Part shown: positions 34,600 through 46,540 of the stretch, piece after piece
Position numbering within the stretch: position 1 is the stretch's first letter
Layout of the letters: each line of letters starts with the position of its first letter
Assembly (NCBI GenBank): GCA_946811695.1
Contig: OX328128.1
Location: 23,346,758 to 23,410,757, forward strand
DNA length: 64,000 bases
From: Gonocerus acuteangulatus
Taxonomy: Eukaryota > Arthropoda > Insecta > Hemiptera > Coreidae
Reading direction: 5' to 3'
Position numbers and translations under genes: made by a program
The notes under the pieces: model-generated
What the model was told of the DNA's origin: nothing
The model's input: the letters and a program-made list of their open reading frames with translations, nothing else
Databases searched by the model: none

Positions 34600-35080
34600 C
34601 AGTCGGATTAGTGAATACGCCGGATTAGAGAAATTAAGACGGAAGAAGCGGACAATAATGTATTTTAAACGTTATTACATAAGGACATAATAATATTTGC
34701 CATTTGTAATATTGCATATTTAAAATGGTACATATTATTAAAATTACTTTAAAAACTTTTATCTCGCTCGCAATGAATGTTCGAACTAGACTGGCTAAAA
34801 TCAGGTTTTTCAGACGCAGGTGCCTTAATAGAATTATTTATTTTCATAGTAGAAACAGAAGTTCCTGCCTCTAAAACTAAATATATGCCTTTCTTTGACT
34901 TCCATTCAATGAACACTACGAAAAAAATGTTTGGCTAGCTAAGGAAGGGAAGGTTCTTCAGGAACCCTCGAGCAGGTCTAGCTCCGGTTAGTTCCGAGAT
35001 CCATCACTCATTCCTCTCGGAGACTGCCGGATTAGAGAGAGCGACGGATAAGAGAATGCCGGATAAGGGAGAGTCTACTG
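34600..35080. mobile_element. pogo/Tigger-like non-autonomous element
   Basis: The right end, read on the minus strand, is CAGTAGACTCTCCCTTATCC followed by repeated CTTATCCG/CTAATCCG units, the layout of pogo/Tigger termini. The left end CAGTCGGATTAGTGAATACG also has CCGGATTAGAG units. TA occurs outside both ends (34598-34599 and 35081-35082). The termini are not closely identical and no transposase is seen. Confidence 0.5.
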
Positions 35081-35232
35081 TATAGGTACTTAGGTTATCG
35101 GGCAATTCCAAAAAAAAGCTATTCGGGCAATATTAATCTTAAGAAGGAACACGTCCTGTAAAAATTACTTTACAGAATTGAAAATATTTTACAATACCAG
35201 GCCTATAGCAAAGTTTTAAATATTATTAAAAA

Positions 35233-36432
35233 GTCTGACTCGCAGGAACTCATCTTAGCGCGGTTACGTACATCTCGAAGAAATTGAATAGATTAGCATC
35301 ACAAACCACAGGAAACTGACAGTAGCCAACTTACACAGAAACGGATAATTCTTAATCTGTATAAGTCAATACAATTATGTACTGAAAACGTACTTACTCT
35401 TTGACTACTGCTAAGAAGGCTCTATTCTAAACAACCAAAAATTCGTTGTCATTTTAAGTATCTTGTTTTACTAGCAAATTCGTTTTACTGTTATAATCAA
35501 CTGTAAATATAAGCTTCATGGCAAATAAAATTCCATTCTGTCGTGGGTTAAATCTTTCTACAAAATAAGAAATAACGGTAACTTCAGTTAGAGGCTATGA
35601 GGAAGGTTATATAGACAGGAGAATTCAAAACAACCTACGTCATCATGATTAGCCACTGCCATCATGATTACCACAGCCACTCCAAACTTATTATCACGGT
35701 TTCTTAGCTTATTTTACTACTATACTAATTTGACTGATAAATGCAATTTAAAACAAGAAACAACCAACTGAAAAGTGAGATAAACAAAGAGAAACCCCCT
35801 TTCAAAACAAATACTTTTTAAGTTTAAAGCGCTTATATCTCTGATTGACGTAGCCCCATCGAATATTGCTTTAGAACCTTTTTGTAGAGAATTTAGTAAG
35901 CATTCGAATGGTCACCTTCCACTTAGCACGATTTCCCAACCGTTATCGAGATATTTACGAAAAATGTATGAATATCCGAAAACTTTTCATGTCTATTAAT
36001 AAAATAATTTTTTCGCATACTTCCTTAACTCCAAATATAACCAATATTTAAACATCTTAGTTGGGATTAATTTTCAAGATGTAGAAAATATTTCAATTGA
36101 ATCCCGCGATTCTAAGTACTCACAAAAAAATAATGACTTACAAAAACATTGATTCCACTTTTCTCAGAAACGGTTACAGATATCGCCTTATAAATGGTTT
36201 CATTCGTTTTCTTATGTTGAGAAACATATAAAACAAGTACCTGCAAGCATATAAACTCAAAAACGTAAGCGTTACGATTTTTTTTCAAAAATTTCGCCCC
36301 AAACACTATCTTCTAGTGGGCGGATTCTGCTGGTTAACGAACTTGACCATTCAAATTAGACGACAGATTTTTATGCCAAATTTCGTTAAAATCGGGCCAT
36401 TTTTGAGCTTGCTAGAGCGCGAACAGACAATC

Positions 36433-36503
<71 letters not shown>

Positions 36504-36640
36504 AATTTGGGCCACCTACATTTTCGTGATCTATAGGGTCTGAAACGTGAAAGTTTCTAGTCGGCACTTCCGGATTGCGTCATGAGGTCAACCTCGTAAG
36601 CGGGTTCTCCCTATGGAGATAGGGAGTAACCGCGCTAATA
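35233..36640 (+). mobile_element. Rep-A copy B, full length
   Basis: Collinear with copy A from GACTCGCAGGAACT through the TA array to AGGTCAACCTCGTAAGCGGG and the end GTAACCGCGCTAA. It lacks the 73-bp insertion of copy A. A LINE fragment abuts its right end. Confidence 0.8.
36438..36499. repeat. (TA)n array in Rep-A
   Basis: Same position in the repeat as the array at 2162, with a different length. Confidence 0.95.
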
Positions 36641-36649
36641 TTAAAACAA

Positions 36650-37075
36650 CACATCAAATTGTATAAAAATCATGGGGATATTGACTCCTATGCCACGAGG
36701 CAACGTAATTTAATAGCACTGGACAAGCACAGTACATTTTTTAAAAACGGGCTTGAGTACATGGGAGCAATTTTTTTATAATCAAGTACCTAAGGAATTA
36801 AAAGAGAAGGAGGATAAGTAGTTTTTTTCTATGACATGTAAGAATAACTTGGCAAAACAACCATTTTATATTGTTAAAGAATTTTTTTTTACTTGTTTTA
36901 TTTAATAATTATTACATTATGGTATATATTTTATGTCGTATGACAATTGCTTGATATACAATTAGTTTATTGAGATACGTTATTTATTGTTAAAATCTTT
37001 ATATATAAATCATAAATGTTCCTGTTTCCACATTTTTGTGGGTTAATGGAAATAAAGATTTAATTATTTATTTTT
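36650..37075 (+). mobile_element. Non-LTR reverse transcriptase C-terminal end
   Basis: HGDIDSYATRQRNLIALDKH, then STFFKNGLEYMGAIF, after a one-base shift FYNQVPKELKEKEDK, a stop, and NLAKQPFYIVKEFF. This is the C-terminal pattern of RNase H-less Jockey/CR1-type reverse transcriptases (T-R ... L-F-x-N-G-x-x-Y-x-G ... F-Y-N-x-L-P). It then runs into a 3' untranslated region ending GGAAATAAAGATT. The lineage differs from the RNase H LINEs elsewhere in the window. Confidence 0.7.
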
Positions 37076-37139
37076 TTATCGAGACATATTCTTTTACAAG
37101 ATACCCTTAACGCATCGTTAACACAAAATATTTTAATAT

Positions 37140-37236
37140 AATCTTTTTTAAAAAATGCCTGCCGCCGGTGGTAATCGAACCCACCATCTCCCGCTTTTGA
37201 ATCTAAGATGTTAGCCAATAGAACACGGGAGACCCC
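37140..37236 (-). mobile_element. tRNA-derived SINE head
   Basis: Minus strand GGTCTCCCGTGTTCTATTGG, CTAACATCTTAGATTC and B box GGGTTCGATTACC resemble the head at 10539-10616. It is short, with a weak acceptor stem, so it is a SINE remnant rather than a tRNA gene. Confidence 0.6.
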
Positions 37237-37399
37237 ACTTATATTTGTTATAATCATTATATTTATTTAAAGAGCCACTAAACGACAAATCTGATTGAGC
37301 TGAAAAAAAATATTAAATCCCTGCAACCGATTGACATAAATTAGTGAAACATTTTTTTGTAATTTGGACTTTAAAGATACCACAAAAAGATGCATATAT

Positions 37400-37874
37400 G
37401 TATTTTTATGAACAACCTGTATTAAAAAACGTATGTCACTATTATATTCAAAAGTAAAATGCTAAAATATGGCGTGCAATTTGACATAGGTACTTCATTA
37501 TGAAGCCTCAGGATCTTTTTTTCGCATTTGTTTGCGCATGGTCTTAGGTATTGTTCATATAATACGGGATATGCATCTTTTTCTGGCTTTTTGAAGCCCG
37601 AACTATAGAAAAAAGTTTTATCTCAAACGGTTGCAGAGATATTAGTCTGGAACATCGAGCCGGGGTTTTGACTTTTTACTGATACATGAGTCATCAAACG
37701 GAAACATTTACCCATATAGACTGGTTTTAAAATTTGATTTTCTACAAGAATCTGTCATAAACATAATGTCATTCTATTTGAAGCAGTTAAGACCCTGAGA
37801 GTTTCGTTTCGAAATTCCAAAAACTGTGGAAAAAAAGGGGGCGGGCATCGAATTCCGAACACCCTGTATATTAC

Positions 37875-37942
<68 letters not shown>

Positions 37943-38680
37943 GGTGTCCCAGTATATGTGTCCAGCCCCTTTTCCTCCTAGAGTTGTTGGAATTTCGAAA
38001 TGAAACTTGGTAGGTCTTAGTTATGTTGCATGAGGTTACTTTTGAAGGCTTAGTTGACTGTAACATTCTCCAGTTTTTCTCCAGCGCATCTAACTCTTAA
38101 TTTTCCAATGGCCGCAGGTATTTTTATGACGAATTCTGATAGAAAATTTAATTTTAAGACTAATTTATTCCGAGACATCTTTTGATCCGACGCACCGTTT
38201 GCGCTTAAAACGCAAAAAACGGAAAAATGTCATCCTTTTCTAGACAAATTCCTATTTATCACTGAAACCAAGCCTTTTACGTCAAAACACCTCAATGTAA
38301 ACGTTGTAGCCTATTAATTTTCCTTTCAGATGATACCAAGATCAAAGTTGTAGATTAAATATTTAACGGGCTATTATGAATGAAAACAAAGGCAAATGTT
38401 TTTTCAGTTTTATGATATAATAATTTCATATGGAAAAATAAATTTATTCTGTTCTGTTTTATAATAATTTTTCTATACTTTTTTTTCATAAAGTAAATAA
38501 GTACCTTTTTTTTTATTGTTTATGCCAGCTCCTTTTTTTTCTATTCATATCGATTTTCTGAATTGTTACTTTTTAAAACTTTTAAGGTATATTTTTCATT
38601 CATAATATCCCGTTAAATATTAAACCTACAACTTTGATCTTGGAATCACCTGAAAGGAAAATTAATAGGCTACTTAGTTG
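37400..38680. mobile_element. Two facing mariner-like ends across a TA array
   Basis: The left element ends GGAATTCCGAACACCCTG-type (ACACCCTGTA near 37862). The right begins CAGGGTGTCCCAG at 37940. (TA)n at 37879-37939 lies between. Subterminal CGAAATTCCAAAAACTG (left) and GTTGGAATTTCGAAATG (right) are also inverted counterparts. No transposase is seen in either. Confidence 0.55.
38306..38673. repeat. Inverted repeat, ~83-bp arms
   Basis: GTAGCCTATTAATTTTCC at 38306 pairs with GGAAAATTAATAGGCTAC ending at 38673. Arms extend inward through GATCAAAGTTGTAG and CGTTAAATA blocks, with about 200 AT-rich bases between them. Confidence 0.85.
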
Positions 38681-40595
38681 TTGTCCTAGGAGAAGAATCG
38701 CAAAAAAAGCCCAAATATTAATTGTTATATATGTAAATATTAAATTAAAATACTAGGATTATTCTTGTTTATTTATATATTTATTTATTTAAACAAGAGA
38801 GGATTTTCCAGAGACACGAGATAAAAGAGTAAAATAAGTGTTTAACCTGTAAGACGGTTCTTGTTAGAGAGTTTGTTTGTAGTTGGTACAACTGATTATC
38901 TTTAACCACTCCAAGTACAACTACACAAAACTTAGATAAAACTAACTCAGAAAGGGAAGAAAACTTGGTCTTATTCCCTTTTTGAGGATATTCTCCTTCT
39001 TTTGAAGCTATATCCAGTCGGTCTGAAGTTCTTCAAAGTTTGCTAGGTATTTTACTTTCTTTTCAAAGTGTTGCAATGAATCCATGTTTTAGCGCAAACC
39101 AAAATTTTGAAGGATATTTCTTCGGTTTTCTTTACCTGGTATTATCTTTTCAGGATTTTTAGTGTCATGGGTCAAAAGTAACCTAGAGATATATTTTTTT
39201 TTTATATATAACCTGTTATGATTTTTTTAAAACTTTTATTTATATACAATTTTGCTGCACAGGTAACCAATTGATTATAGCAATAGGAATTTAAAAATAT
39301 AAATAAAAGGGTAAAAAAAATAGGATTTAAAAAAAAGGTGATTTAATTTTCTCTTGTCTTCACAATTATCTTCTTCTTATGATTTATTTATTTATTTTTT
39401 TTCTCAAATCAAGGAGTCCAATGCTTTTTGTAAAAAAATTAATATAATTAAAATGACTTTTAAAAAATAAAAATAAAAAAGTAATAAGTGATTGAGAAAA
39501 AATGTGACAGGGGTGAAACAGAAGAGTCCTTAACAAATGTTTACCTCTGATAGTCCGCTACGTGTATATAATGGCAAATCCGTTAGGTATCTACATTTTT
39601 TTAACGCCCACTAACAAATTACAAAGGTTATTTATATATATAAATACTAGTGATTATTTTGGTAGTTAAGTAAAAAATAACTAACTTATTCTTTGTCAAG
39701 TTGTGGCCTTTGACTGAAAGAGGAATAGACCGCTTTGAACGATGACGCCCAATAAAATTAACAAAACACCAAACATCCATTTTTTTTTTTTATTCATTAT
39801 CTTAACTAGTATATATTTAAAATTATATCTCTATCGCTTATTCTGACGATAAAAAATAAAAATCATTATCAATCTCTTATTGCAATGGAGTGTACGAAAG
39901 TTGTTTTAGTCCATCTTTAGCCAACACAAAAAACTGGATGATTTACTCATGCGACAACATGCCACATATAATTTTCCCCTTGAAAAACATGGTGTGCCCA
40001 AATCTTAGCCACAAACAGACATCGGTTGGCCTTGTGACTTATTGTTTGTCATTGAAAATAGTAATCTAATTGGAAATTGAACGCTTTTGAATTCAATTGG
40101 CAAGTCTGAGGGAATAAGAATGTCCGAAAACTGTGTAGTAAGTAAGAGAAAGCTTATTGATTGAGAGATACAGGAAACCGGCTTCGTTCTCATCCTTACT
40201 GCATGCTGTTTACTGGCTGAGAAGTGACACCGGTAGACGCCCGGCGGGAATAACTGGTCGAGTGATAATTGATCAGATATCCTACCAAGGGTTGAAAATG
40301 ACTAAAGTACTAATATTGCCATTAAACAAAAGGGATTGGTGGTAGAAGGGTGAAAATTTAAGCTTGTATGTATCAAACCCTAAAATAAAACATTAATAAT
40401 TAATAAAACATTTTGTCGAATAAATAAAAAATAAAATTTTGCGGTGGGCAACCCTTATCCCTTAGGGGTATGAAAAATAGTTTACAACCTATTCTCAGAC
40501 CTACCAAGTAAACACATAAAAAATCATAAAATTCTGTCAATCCCTTTAGAAGGAGTTTGGTTACAAACACTGTGAGATGAGAATTTTATATATAA

Positions 40596-40658
<63 letters not shown>

Positions 40659-41269
40659 ATAAACATAAAATGAATTGGAACTACCAGTTGACCTAAAAGT
40701 TATTAGATGTTGAAATATCTGATCAGCTTATTTATGTCATCAGGTCGATGTTTCTGAGTTTACTTGCTATGATGAGGAAGAAAACGCGCTAATGAAGGTC
40801 ATTCTAAATATGATATTACGCTTTTAATTTTTTTTTTTTTTGCTCTTTAAATGTTAGCGGAGCCAGCTGTAGTATAGACGTTGGTTTTAATAACTTCTCA
40901 AAAGAAAGGTCATATCCTCGACCTGCTATTAGATTTACCACGAAAAGGCAGCTTTAAGCTCTGATGATGAAATTGGGCTAAGGATTAAATGAGATACCGT
41001 CGGAAGGAGGAGGGTGAGGTGGATTCAGAATCTTCTAAAGGAACGAATCTTTTGAGATTTCATTACTTTATTAAGGTCATTTGAATGGGTTATATTTGAA
41101 AGTCTTATTCTGAAGAAAAAGGGTTGTCACTGAAAAAGGGCATCCGTCCTTTTTATTCCGACTTTTAATTTAGCTAGAGTAGTAGGTAGAATATAATGAA
41201 TTAAGGAATAAATGAGAAATTAGTCTAAGAACATTATTGCTTTGAGCGCATTTACTCTCTCGCGCTTAG
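38681..41269. other. AT-rich stretch, few features
   Basis: (TTTA)n tracts near 38770 and 39385 may be tails of minus-strand retroelements. 40599-40658 is (TA)n followed by (GTAT)n. No coding sequence is recognised. Confidence 0.45.
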
Positions 41270-41593
41270 GGGGGAAACACGCTTATGAGGTTGACCATAA
41301 GTCCCTGGCATGTGAAAATCTAGGTTTTGGATTCGGGACTAAGCTCTCGGATTGTGGACGATACGGCTTGTCGCAAATTGTCACAACTCCAAGCCTGTAA
41401 TGCCTTAAATGAAGAATCGAATAAGACCATTTTTCAATATATTACTTCTTCAATGGATAGAATACGTTCGTTCTTATTTTGCTCCGATTTGCATATTCGA
41501 TAGTTTTACATGGTAGGGACGATATGACGCAATGCCGAAAAGAAAATTTTACCTTCCAGAACCCATAGATCACGAAAATAAAGGTGGTTAATT

Positions 41594-41625
<32 letters not shown>

Positions 41626-41831
41626 CATACTATCTGTAACCCGGCGTGCCATGCTACCCCTACTTTCGGTATCTAGAAAAGCCAAAATAAAAGAGAAATC
41701 AAATTATTAATATCAAAATCTAATAAAACAAATCTGTAACAGATCGGGTTCACTGTATCGAACCTGAGACTTTCGAACTGTGAGGCCTACACGTTTTTAA
41801 CGTAGGCTATGGCATTCCCAGGATCAAGATA

Positions 41832-42022
41832 TGTGTGCCAAGTTTGGACAACATCGGTAAAACAGTGTGGATTTGTATAAGGAACAAAGATACAAACAGC
41901 TGATAGACGATTTTGACCTAGCCCACGAAACTCCCGGGATCAAGACCTACCTGTGTGCCAAGTTTGGTCAAAATCGGTCAAACGGTGTGGATTTGTATAA
42001 GGAACAAACAGTCAGACGCGTG

Positions 42023-42023
<1 letters not shown>
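41832..42023 (-). repeat. Duplicated 120-bp unit before a TA array
   Basis: TGTGTGCCAAGTTTGG occurs at 41832 and 41952, each followed by ATCGGTNAAAC and GTGTGGATTTGTATAAGGAA. The inverse of the same pair is at about 58780-58985, also bounded by TA arrays. Confidence 0.8.
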
Positions 42024-42095
<72 letters not shown>

Positions 42096-42118
42096 AGAGA
42101 GAGAGAGAAAGAGAGAAA
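42024..42118. repeat. (TA)n then (GA)n array
   Basis: TA dinucleotides to about 42092 followed by GA-rich repeats to 42118. Confidence 0.95.
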
Positions 42119-42340
42119 TTTGTAATTTTGCTATCTCACGCATCAAAGGTCATGTTAGTTAACCAGCTGAATTCGTCCACCGGAACTTGATTTTGGGAGC
42201 GAAAAAAAATATCGTAACGCTTCCGTTTTCAAGCTAATACCTGTAACTGTTTTCGAGAAAATTGTATAAAAATAGTTTTTCAAACTAATTTTTGGTTTGG
42301 GTACTTAGAATGTTTCGATTCTATTGAAATATTTTATTTA

Positions 42341-42684
42341 TAAGTGGAATGGTTGGGATTCGGCTAAAGAAACCTTAATACGATTTTTGTAATACAGAAA
42401 AAAGTTTATAATTGAGATAAGTAACAGAACTATAAATACACTTAACTTATTATAAAAGAACAATTTGGTCTTAAATTCTTAGAATGAGTAGAATGAAAAT
42501 CAAAAGAAACATAACAAAAAAAAAGAAGAAAAAAGGCTATTATATTGAAGTTTATATAAGTAAATAGGTAAATATAATAGTAACATTTATTAATTATAAC
42601 AAAGAAACAAGATACTACATACCTATGGAATGGAACATTCCATCTTTACTTATCACCTCGACGGCTAACTATCTTATCATCATG
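42341..42684. mobile_element. Penelope-type fragment with 12-bp duplication
   Basis: The insertion is flanked by ATATTTTATTTA at 42329-42340 and 42685-42696. The left end reads TGGTTGGGATTCGGCTAAAG, the inverse of the usual terminus; the right end reads CCTCGACGGCTAACTATCT in the usual direction. The surrounding Rep-A is continuous if the insert is removed. Confidence 0.65.
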
Positions 42685-42836
42685 ATATTTTATTTATGTT
42701 TTAAATTCATCTAAATAGGATATTTAAATTTTGGTTACATTTGGAGTTAAGAAAGTATTCGAAATAAAAATATCCTAAAAGCTTTAGGCTCTTCGTATAT
42801 TCATAAATACCTCAATAAGTGTTGTGTGTTTCTCTG

Positions 42837-42837
42837 T

Positions 42838-42904
<67 letters not shown>

Positions 42905-42960
42905 ATAGATATATAAATTTTAACGGGAGTCATTTTTGGTGTCTACTTGGTAAAATCGAT
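42837..42960. repeat. (TA)n array with repeat flank
   Basis: TA array 42837-42900, then TTTTAACGGGAGTCATTTTT, the inverse of the flank of the array at 14837. Confidence 0.85.
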
Positions 42961-43843
42961 AAGGATTTGAAGAAATGTTTCAAAATTCTGTGATGAATGC
43001 AATCTCTTCGGAATGTGCCAAAAATCTACAAAATTAATAACAACCCTAAACAATAAAAAAAAAGGGAACGATACCAATTTTTGAAATATTGATTTATCAG
43101 AACTTCTTTTCTCCAGAAAAATAAATTCGATAAAATCTAAGATTCCATACAGTCTTTTGTGCTCATGTAAAAACCAAACTACAACCTTTTGATTAAAACC
43201 ATTATAATACAAATCTAGTAATGAATCCAGTAAAAGTCTATAATAAAAAGGAAAGAAGTAACTTTACAAGGGTCCTCTAGAAATAAAAAACCGCGAATAC
43301 GACCCTTTTTTCAGCAAGTTGACTTACTCCCTTTGGATTTAAAGCCCCGGAACTTTTTGAGTGCTTTATTTAGAAGAAGAAAAAGTAGCAACTAAGTCAC
43401 AACTACTTACTCATGCTAATTAAAAGGGATTTTTTAGCCGAACAAACACACAAAGTTCTTCATCGCTTCCTTTTATATTCTTAGTCCTCGATGTTGGAGA
43501 AAGTTCGACATCATGATTTGGGCATTTAACCGAATAAAACCTCTATTTTTTTGTCTTCTAAGCGTAAGTATAATACATTTTACTATTTGAGGCATGTGTC
43601 TAGAAGGAAAACCCCTGCTTTGCTGGTAAGTGGGAAGTTTCGCACCCTCTTCAATACTTCTTCAAGAGACCAGATTTAGTTGAAGGGAGGGGGGGGGGGT
43701 GAGTAATGCGTTCCATAAATATTAGGATTCCTCATGGTCAAACTTCTCCCCTATTCTATTTTAAGTCTGTTTGCTATCGACCTTCAAGAATTTTCGCATA
43801 TCGTATCATTGCGTTATGTTTAATTCTGTAAAGACCATGATGA

Positions 43844-43903
<60 letters not shown>

Positions 43904-44094
43904 ATACACACACATACACGCTACACATGAGCTAAAGGTCTGTTTTCTTTTTTTAATATAATGAAAGATGACGAAAAACTAGATTTCCAGTTTTATCATG
44001 TGTAGTATCAAACATTTTTATTTTGTATAATTTTTGTTGTCAAACTAAAATGTAGAAAAGAGACGATTTTAGGTTGTGGTGAGAATTGTTTTTC
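42961..44094. other. Unassigned, with a (TA)n array
   Basis: (TA)n at 43847-43893 and a G run at 43687-43697. AAAGATGACGAAA...CCAGTTTTATCA near 43962 recurs at 47097. No gene is recognised. Confidence 0.5.
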
Positions 44095-44640
44095 TCTCCG
44101 CTAAGAGTAAATCACATCGTTATATACGGTGCTGTATTGTTTGTGGTGTTCTGTTTTTGCAACGGCAAGCCGAACTGTTAGCTTGTGTAAGTATGTATTA
44201 TTAGTTCCTTGTCCAGTTAATAATTGAGTTGTGTAGAAGGCACTACATGTATGATTCCGCACTAAGTGACTATGTATGTCAGGTATAAACGATAAGTGTG
44301 TACGTCCTTTTGTAGATTTTTACCAATGTTCTTGCCAGCGTTCCATCGTCTTACGTGATAGTCTGTATTTAATGTGTGTCTTAGATATTTTATTGTACGT
44401 TTCTGCTATATTATTGTCTTTGAAACATATGTGCGTGTGTGTTTTTGGTTTGTGAAGTTGCACCTCTCCATGCTGTAATACTCCGTCGGTTACCACTCTG
44501 ACTTCCTTTATGCATCCTTGGTGGTTAGCTAGGGTAGTATAACAATGAAGGTGCATGAGGAAGCCGTAGAGGAACCCGGCGAAATATTTCAGCATGCAGA
44601 TGAGCATCACCGCTGGAGAGAGAAGCCATATCACAAACCG
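44095..44640 (-). mobile_element. R1-type LINE ORF2 C-terminal fragment
   Basis: Minus strand: AVMLICMLKYFAGFLYGFLM, then THIKYRLSRKTMERWQEHW, one in-frame TAA, KSTKGRTHLSFIPDI, TCSAFYTTQLLTGQGTNNTY and LHKL. The W-Q ... T-x-x-G-R-x-x-x-x-F-I-P-D series, ending in Y-x-T-Q-x-L-T-G-x-G, is the end of RNase H and the following region in R1-clade elements. Upstream it is cut at a (TA)n array. Inactive. Confidence 0.7.
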
Positions 44641-44651
44641 AATATGTCTGG

Positions 44652-44653
<2 letters not shown>

Positions 44654-44696
<43 letters not shown>
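44654..44696. repeat. (TA)n array, mariner target
   Basis: The array ends exactly at the CAGGGTGTCC terminus of the next element, so its last TA can serve as the target duplication. Confidence 0.95.
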
Positions 44697-44699
<3 letters not shown>

Positions 44700-45214
44700 G
44701 GTGTCCAACATTGAGGTGTCATAACTTCAGGGGTTTATTCTACATCTCATTTGTAGTTCAGGGACGCAGAAATGAGCGTTCCATCTTAATATGCAGAGGA
44801 GCTACTCAAACTTTTGTCTTTTTTAAAAATTACTGGCTTTTCTAAAGAAAAACTGAGTTTATGGAATTTGTGATCAATGCATCGTAAATAAAGACCATAT
44901 TTTTAGAATCTACATTAAATTTCAAATAAGAAACACCCGTTATTGAAATATTACCATGTAAATTAAGATCTATATTCATAGGCAAAGAGATGAGAATGTT
45001 TAATATTAGTTTTTTATTAAATTATTCAATATTTTCTTAATCAGCTATTTTTAGACTTAGAGGTTTGCCTCGGCCACAAAAGTTGCATTATTTAATAAGC
45101 TTCAAAACGATACGTCGTAGTTTTAGAAACAAATCTATTTCAATCTATTTTTTTCTGATTTCCAAGTCGAAACCAGTTAATGTGTTTTAGCTTGAACGAG
45201 CCATTCTCAACAAT

Positions 45215-45641
45215 TTCTTTAATTTCACACGATGATGGTGACGTCCCATCCTTCCCAAACTACATGAAGTTTATTACACAAGCCAGCCTACCAAATAACA
45301 ACTCACGCTGGTTTTAAATTGTTGGTTTCCCAGCTCATAACGGACGAGTGGTGACGGAATGGCTGAACACTTAATTCCCTAATCGTTGCATCGGCCACTA
45401 AGGACCAATTCGTTTGCCTCCTGATCTGAATCCTCTGCTCCTCCATGATTTGAGAACATTGAAGAGCGGAGTGGACACAGAGCCCATTACGACGAAGGAG
45501 GAACTCATCAACAGGATCCAGAAGCAGTGCCAGCTCATGAGAACTCAAAGACAAGATGTCCTCCGTAAACCGTGGATTCAGTTAGTCATTAAGCTTATTT
45601 CTGTAGACATTTTGAAAATCTACTGGAGAAATATTTATTAG
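45215..45641 (+). pseudogene. Mariner-like transposase fragment, left arm
   Basis: HDDGDVPSFPNYMKFITQAS, then FPAHNGRVVTEWLNT, FPNRCIGH, and PPDLNPLLLHDLRTLKS with EPITTKEELINRIQKQC. The V-T-E-W-L-N, P-N-R and P-D-L-N-P-L blocks are the second half of a mariner transposase. The residue that should be the third catalytic Asp (after P-D-L-N-P-L) is Leu, and there are three in-frame stops. The upstream catalytic half is missing. Confidence 0.75.
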
Positions 45642-45648
45642 TTCACAG

Positions 45649-45985
45649 CAGAGTTGGGCAAACGTTAGCGCGTGCTAAAAGCTGATACCTCTCCGCTAAT
45701 TTAGCGAAACTGTAGAAAGCCAGCGCTAATAATTAGCGGTTAGCGGCGGCAGTGCGCTAACCGCTAATCTATTTATGAAATATCGTAATTGCTAATAGCT
45801 TAAGCTATAGTTACAAGTTGTAACTATAGCTTAAGCTATTAGCAATTACGATATTTCATAAATAGATTAGCGGTTAGCGCACTGCCGCCGCGAACCGCTA
45901 ATTGTTAGCGCTGGCTTTCTAAAGTTTCGCTAAATTAGCGGAGAGGTATCAGCTTTTAGCGCGCGCTAGCGTTTGCCCAACTCTG
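45649..45985. mobile_element. hAT foldback MITE with 8-bp duplication
   Basis: Termini CAGAGTTGGGCAAACG and CGTTTGCCCAACTCTG match the hAT consensus start CAGNG..GGGCAA. GTTCACAG lies on both sides (45641-45648 and 45986-45993). The whole element is a hairpin: 168-bp arms with about five mismatches around a single-base loop at 45817. Non-coding. Inserted at the very end of the left mariner frame. Confidence 0.9.
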
Positions 45986-46305
45986 GTTCACAGTAATAAC
46001 CATGTTTCTCTCAGCCATAGATTTCTATAGATTTTTCCTAGGAAAACGAGGTAATATTTTAAATAACCTTTGAGGGTGCCTTTCATTTAAATGTATTTTT
46101 TTGTGCTTTTTATCTACAGGAGAGTGTTTTTTGTATACAATTTCAAATTATTGTAATGTGTAACCCAGTTTACTTATAAGCAGAAATTTAATTAAATAGA
46201 ATAGAATCAATATTACCAAGACCCTCAAGGCATAACCGTATAATACATGTATTCATTGTATTTACAATAATGGTATTTATTACCAATATGTTCTTCTAAA
46301 TTCTT

Positions 46306-46540
46306 TCACCCTTCATTCCGAATTGTCCTCCTATCCTTATTCAGAGCAAAATGTGTGTACGTAGTGTGGGAACGGTTATGAAATTCACTGTTCAGCCATT
46401 CCGTCATCACTTGTCCATTATGAGCTGGGCAATCATCCATTTGAAAGCAGAGTGAGATAATATTTGATAGATGGGCTTGTATAATAAACGTCATGTAGTT
46501 TGGGAGGGATGGGACATCGTCATCATTGTGTGAAATCAAA
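46306..46540 (-). pseudogene. Mariner-like transposase fragment, right arm
   Basis: SHNDDDVPSLPNYMTFIIQA, then CFQMDDCPAHNGQVMTEWLN and SEFHNR. This is the same protein segment as in the left arm but better preserved: Q-M-D-D keeps the second catalytic Asp block. After H-N-R the sequence diverges from any transposase, so the copy stops there. Head to head with the left-arm fragment. Confidence 0.75.

Larger units (their letters stand above)
41270..42830 (-). mobile_element. Rep-A copy D, multiply interrupted
   Basis: Pieces in inverse Rep-A order: CGCTTATGAGGTTGACC, then GACGCAATGCCGAAAAGAAA with CCCATAGATCACGAAAATAA and (TA)n at 41593-41619. After a foreign block come GTTAACCAGCTGAATTCGTC and CGTAACGCTTCCGTTTT, then the middle part to about 42830. 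It contains a 120-bp duplicated unit with a second TA array, and a 343-bp Penelope-type insertion. Confidence 0.65.

Noticed and set aside
45303..45554. Minus-strand 83-residue frame
   Set aside because: It is the antisense of the mariner transposase fragment on the plus strand.
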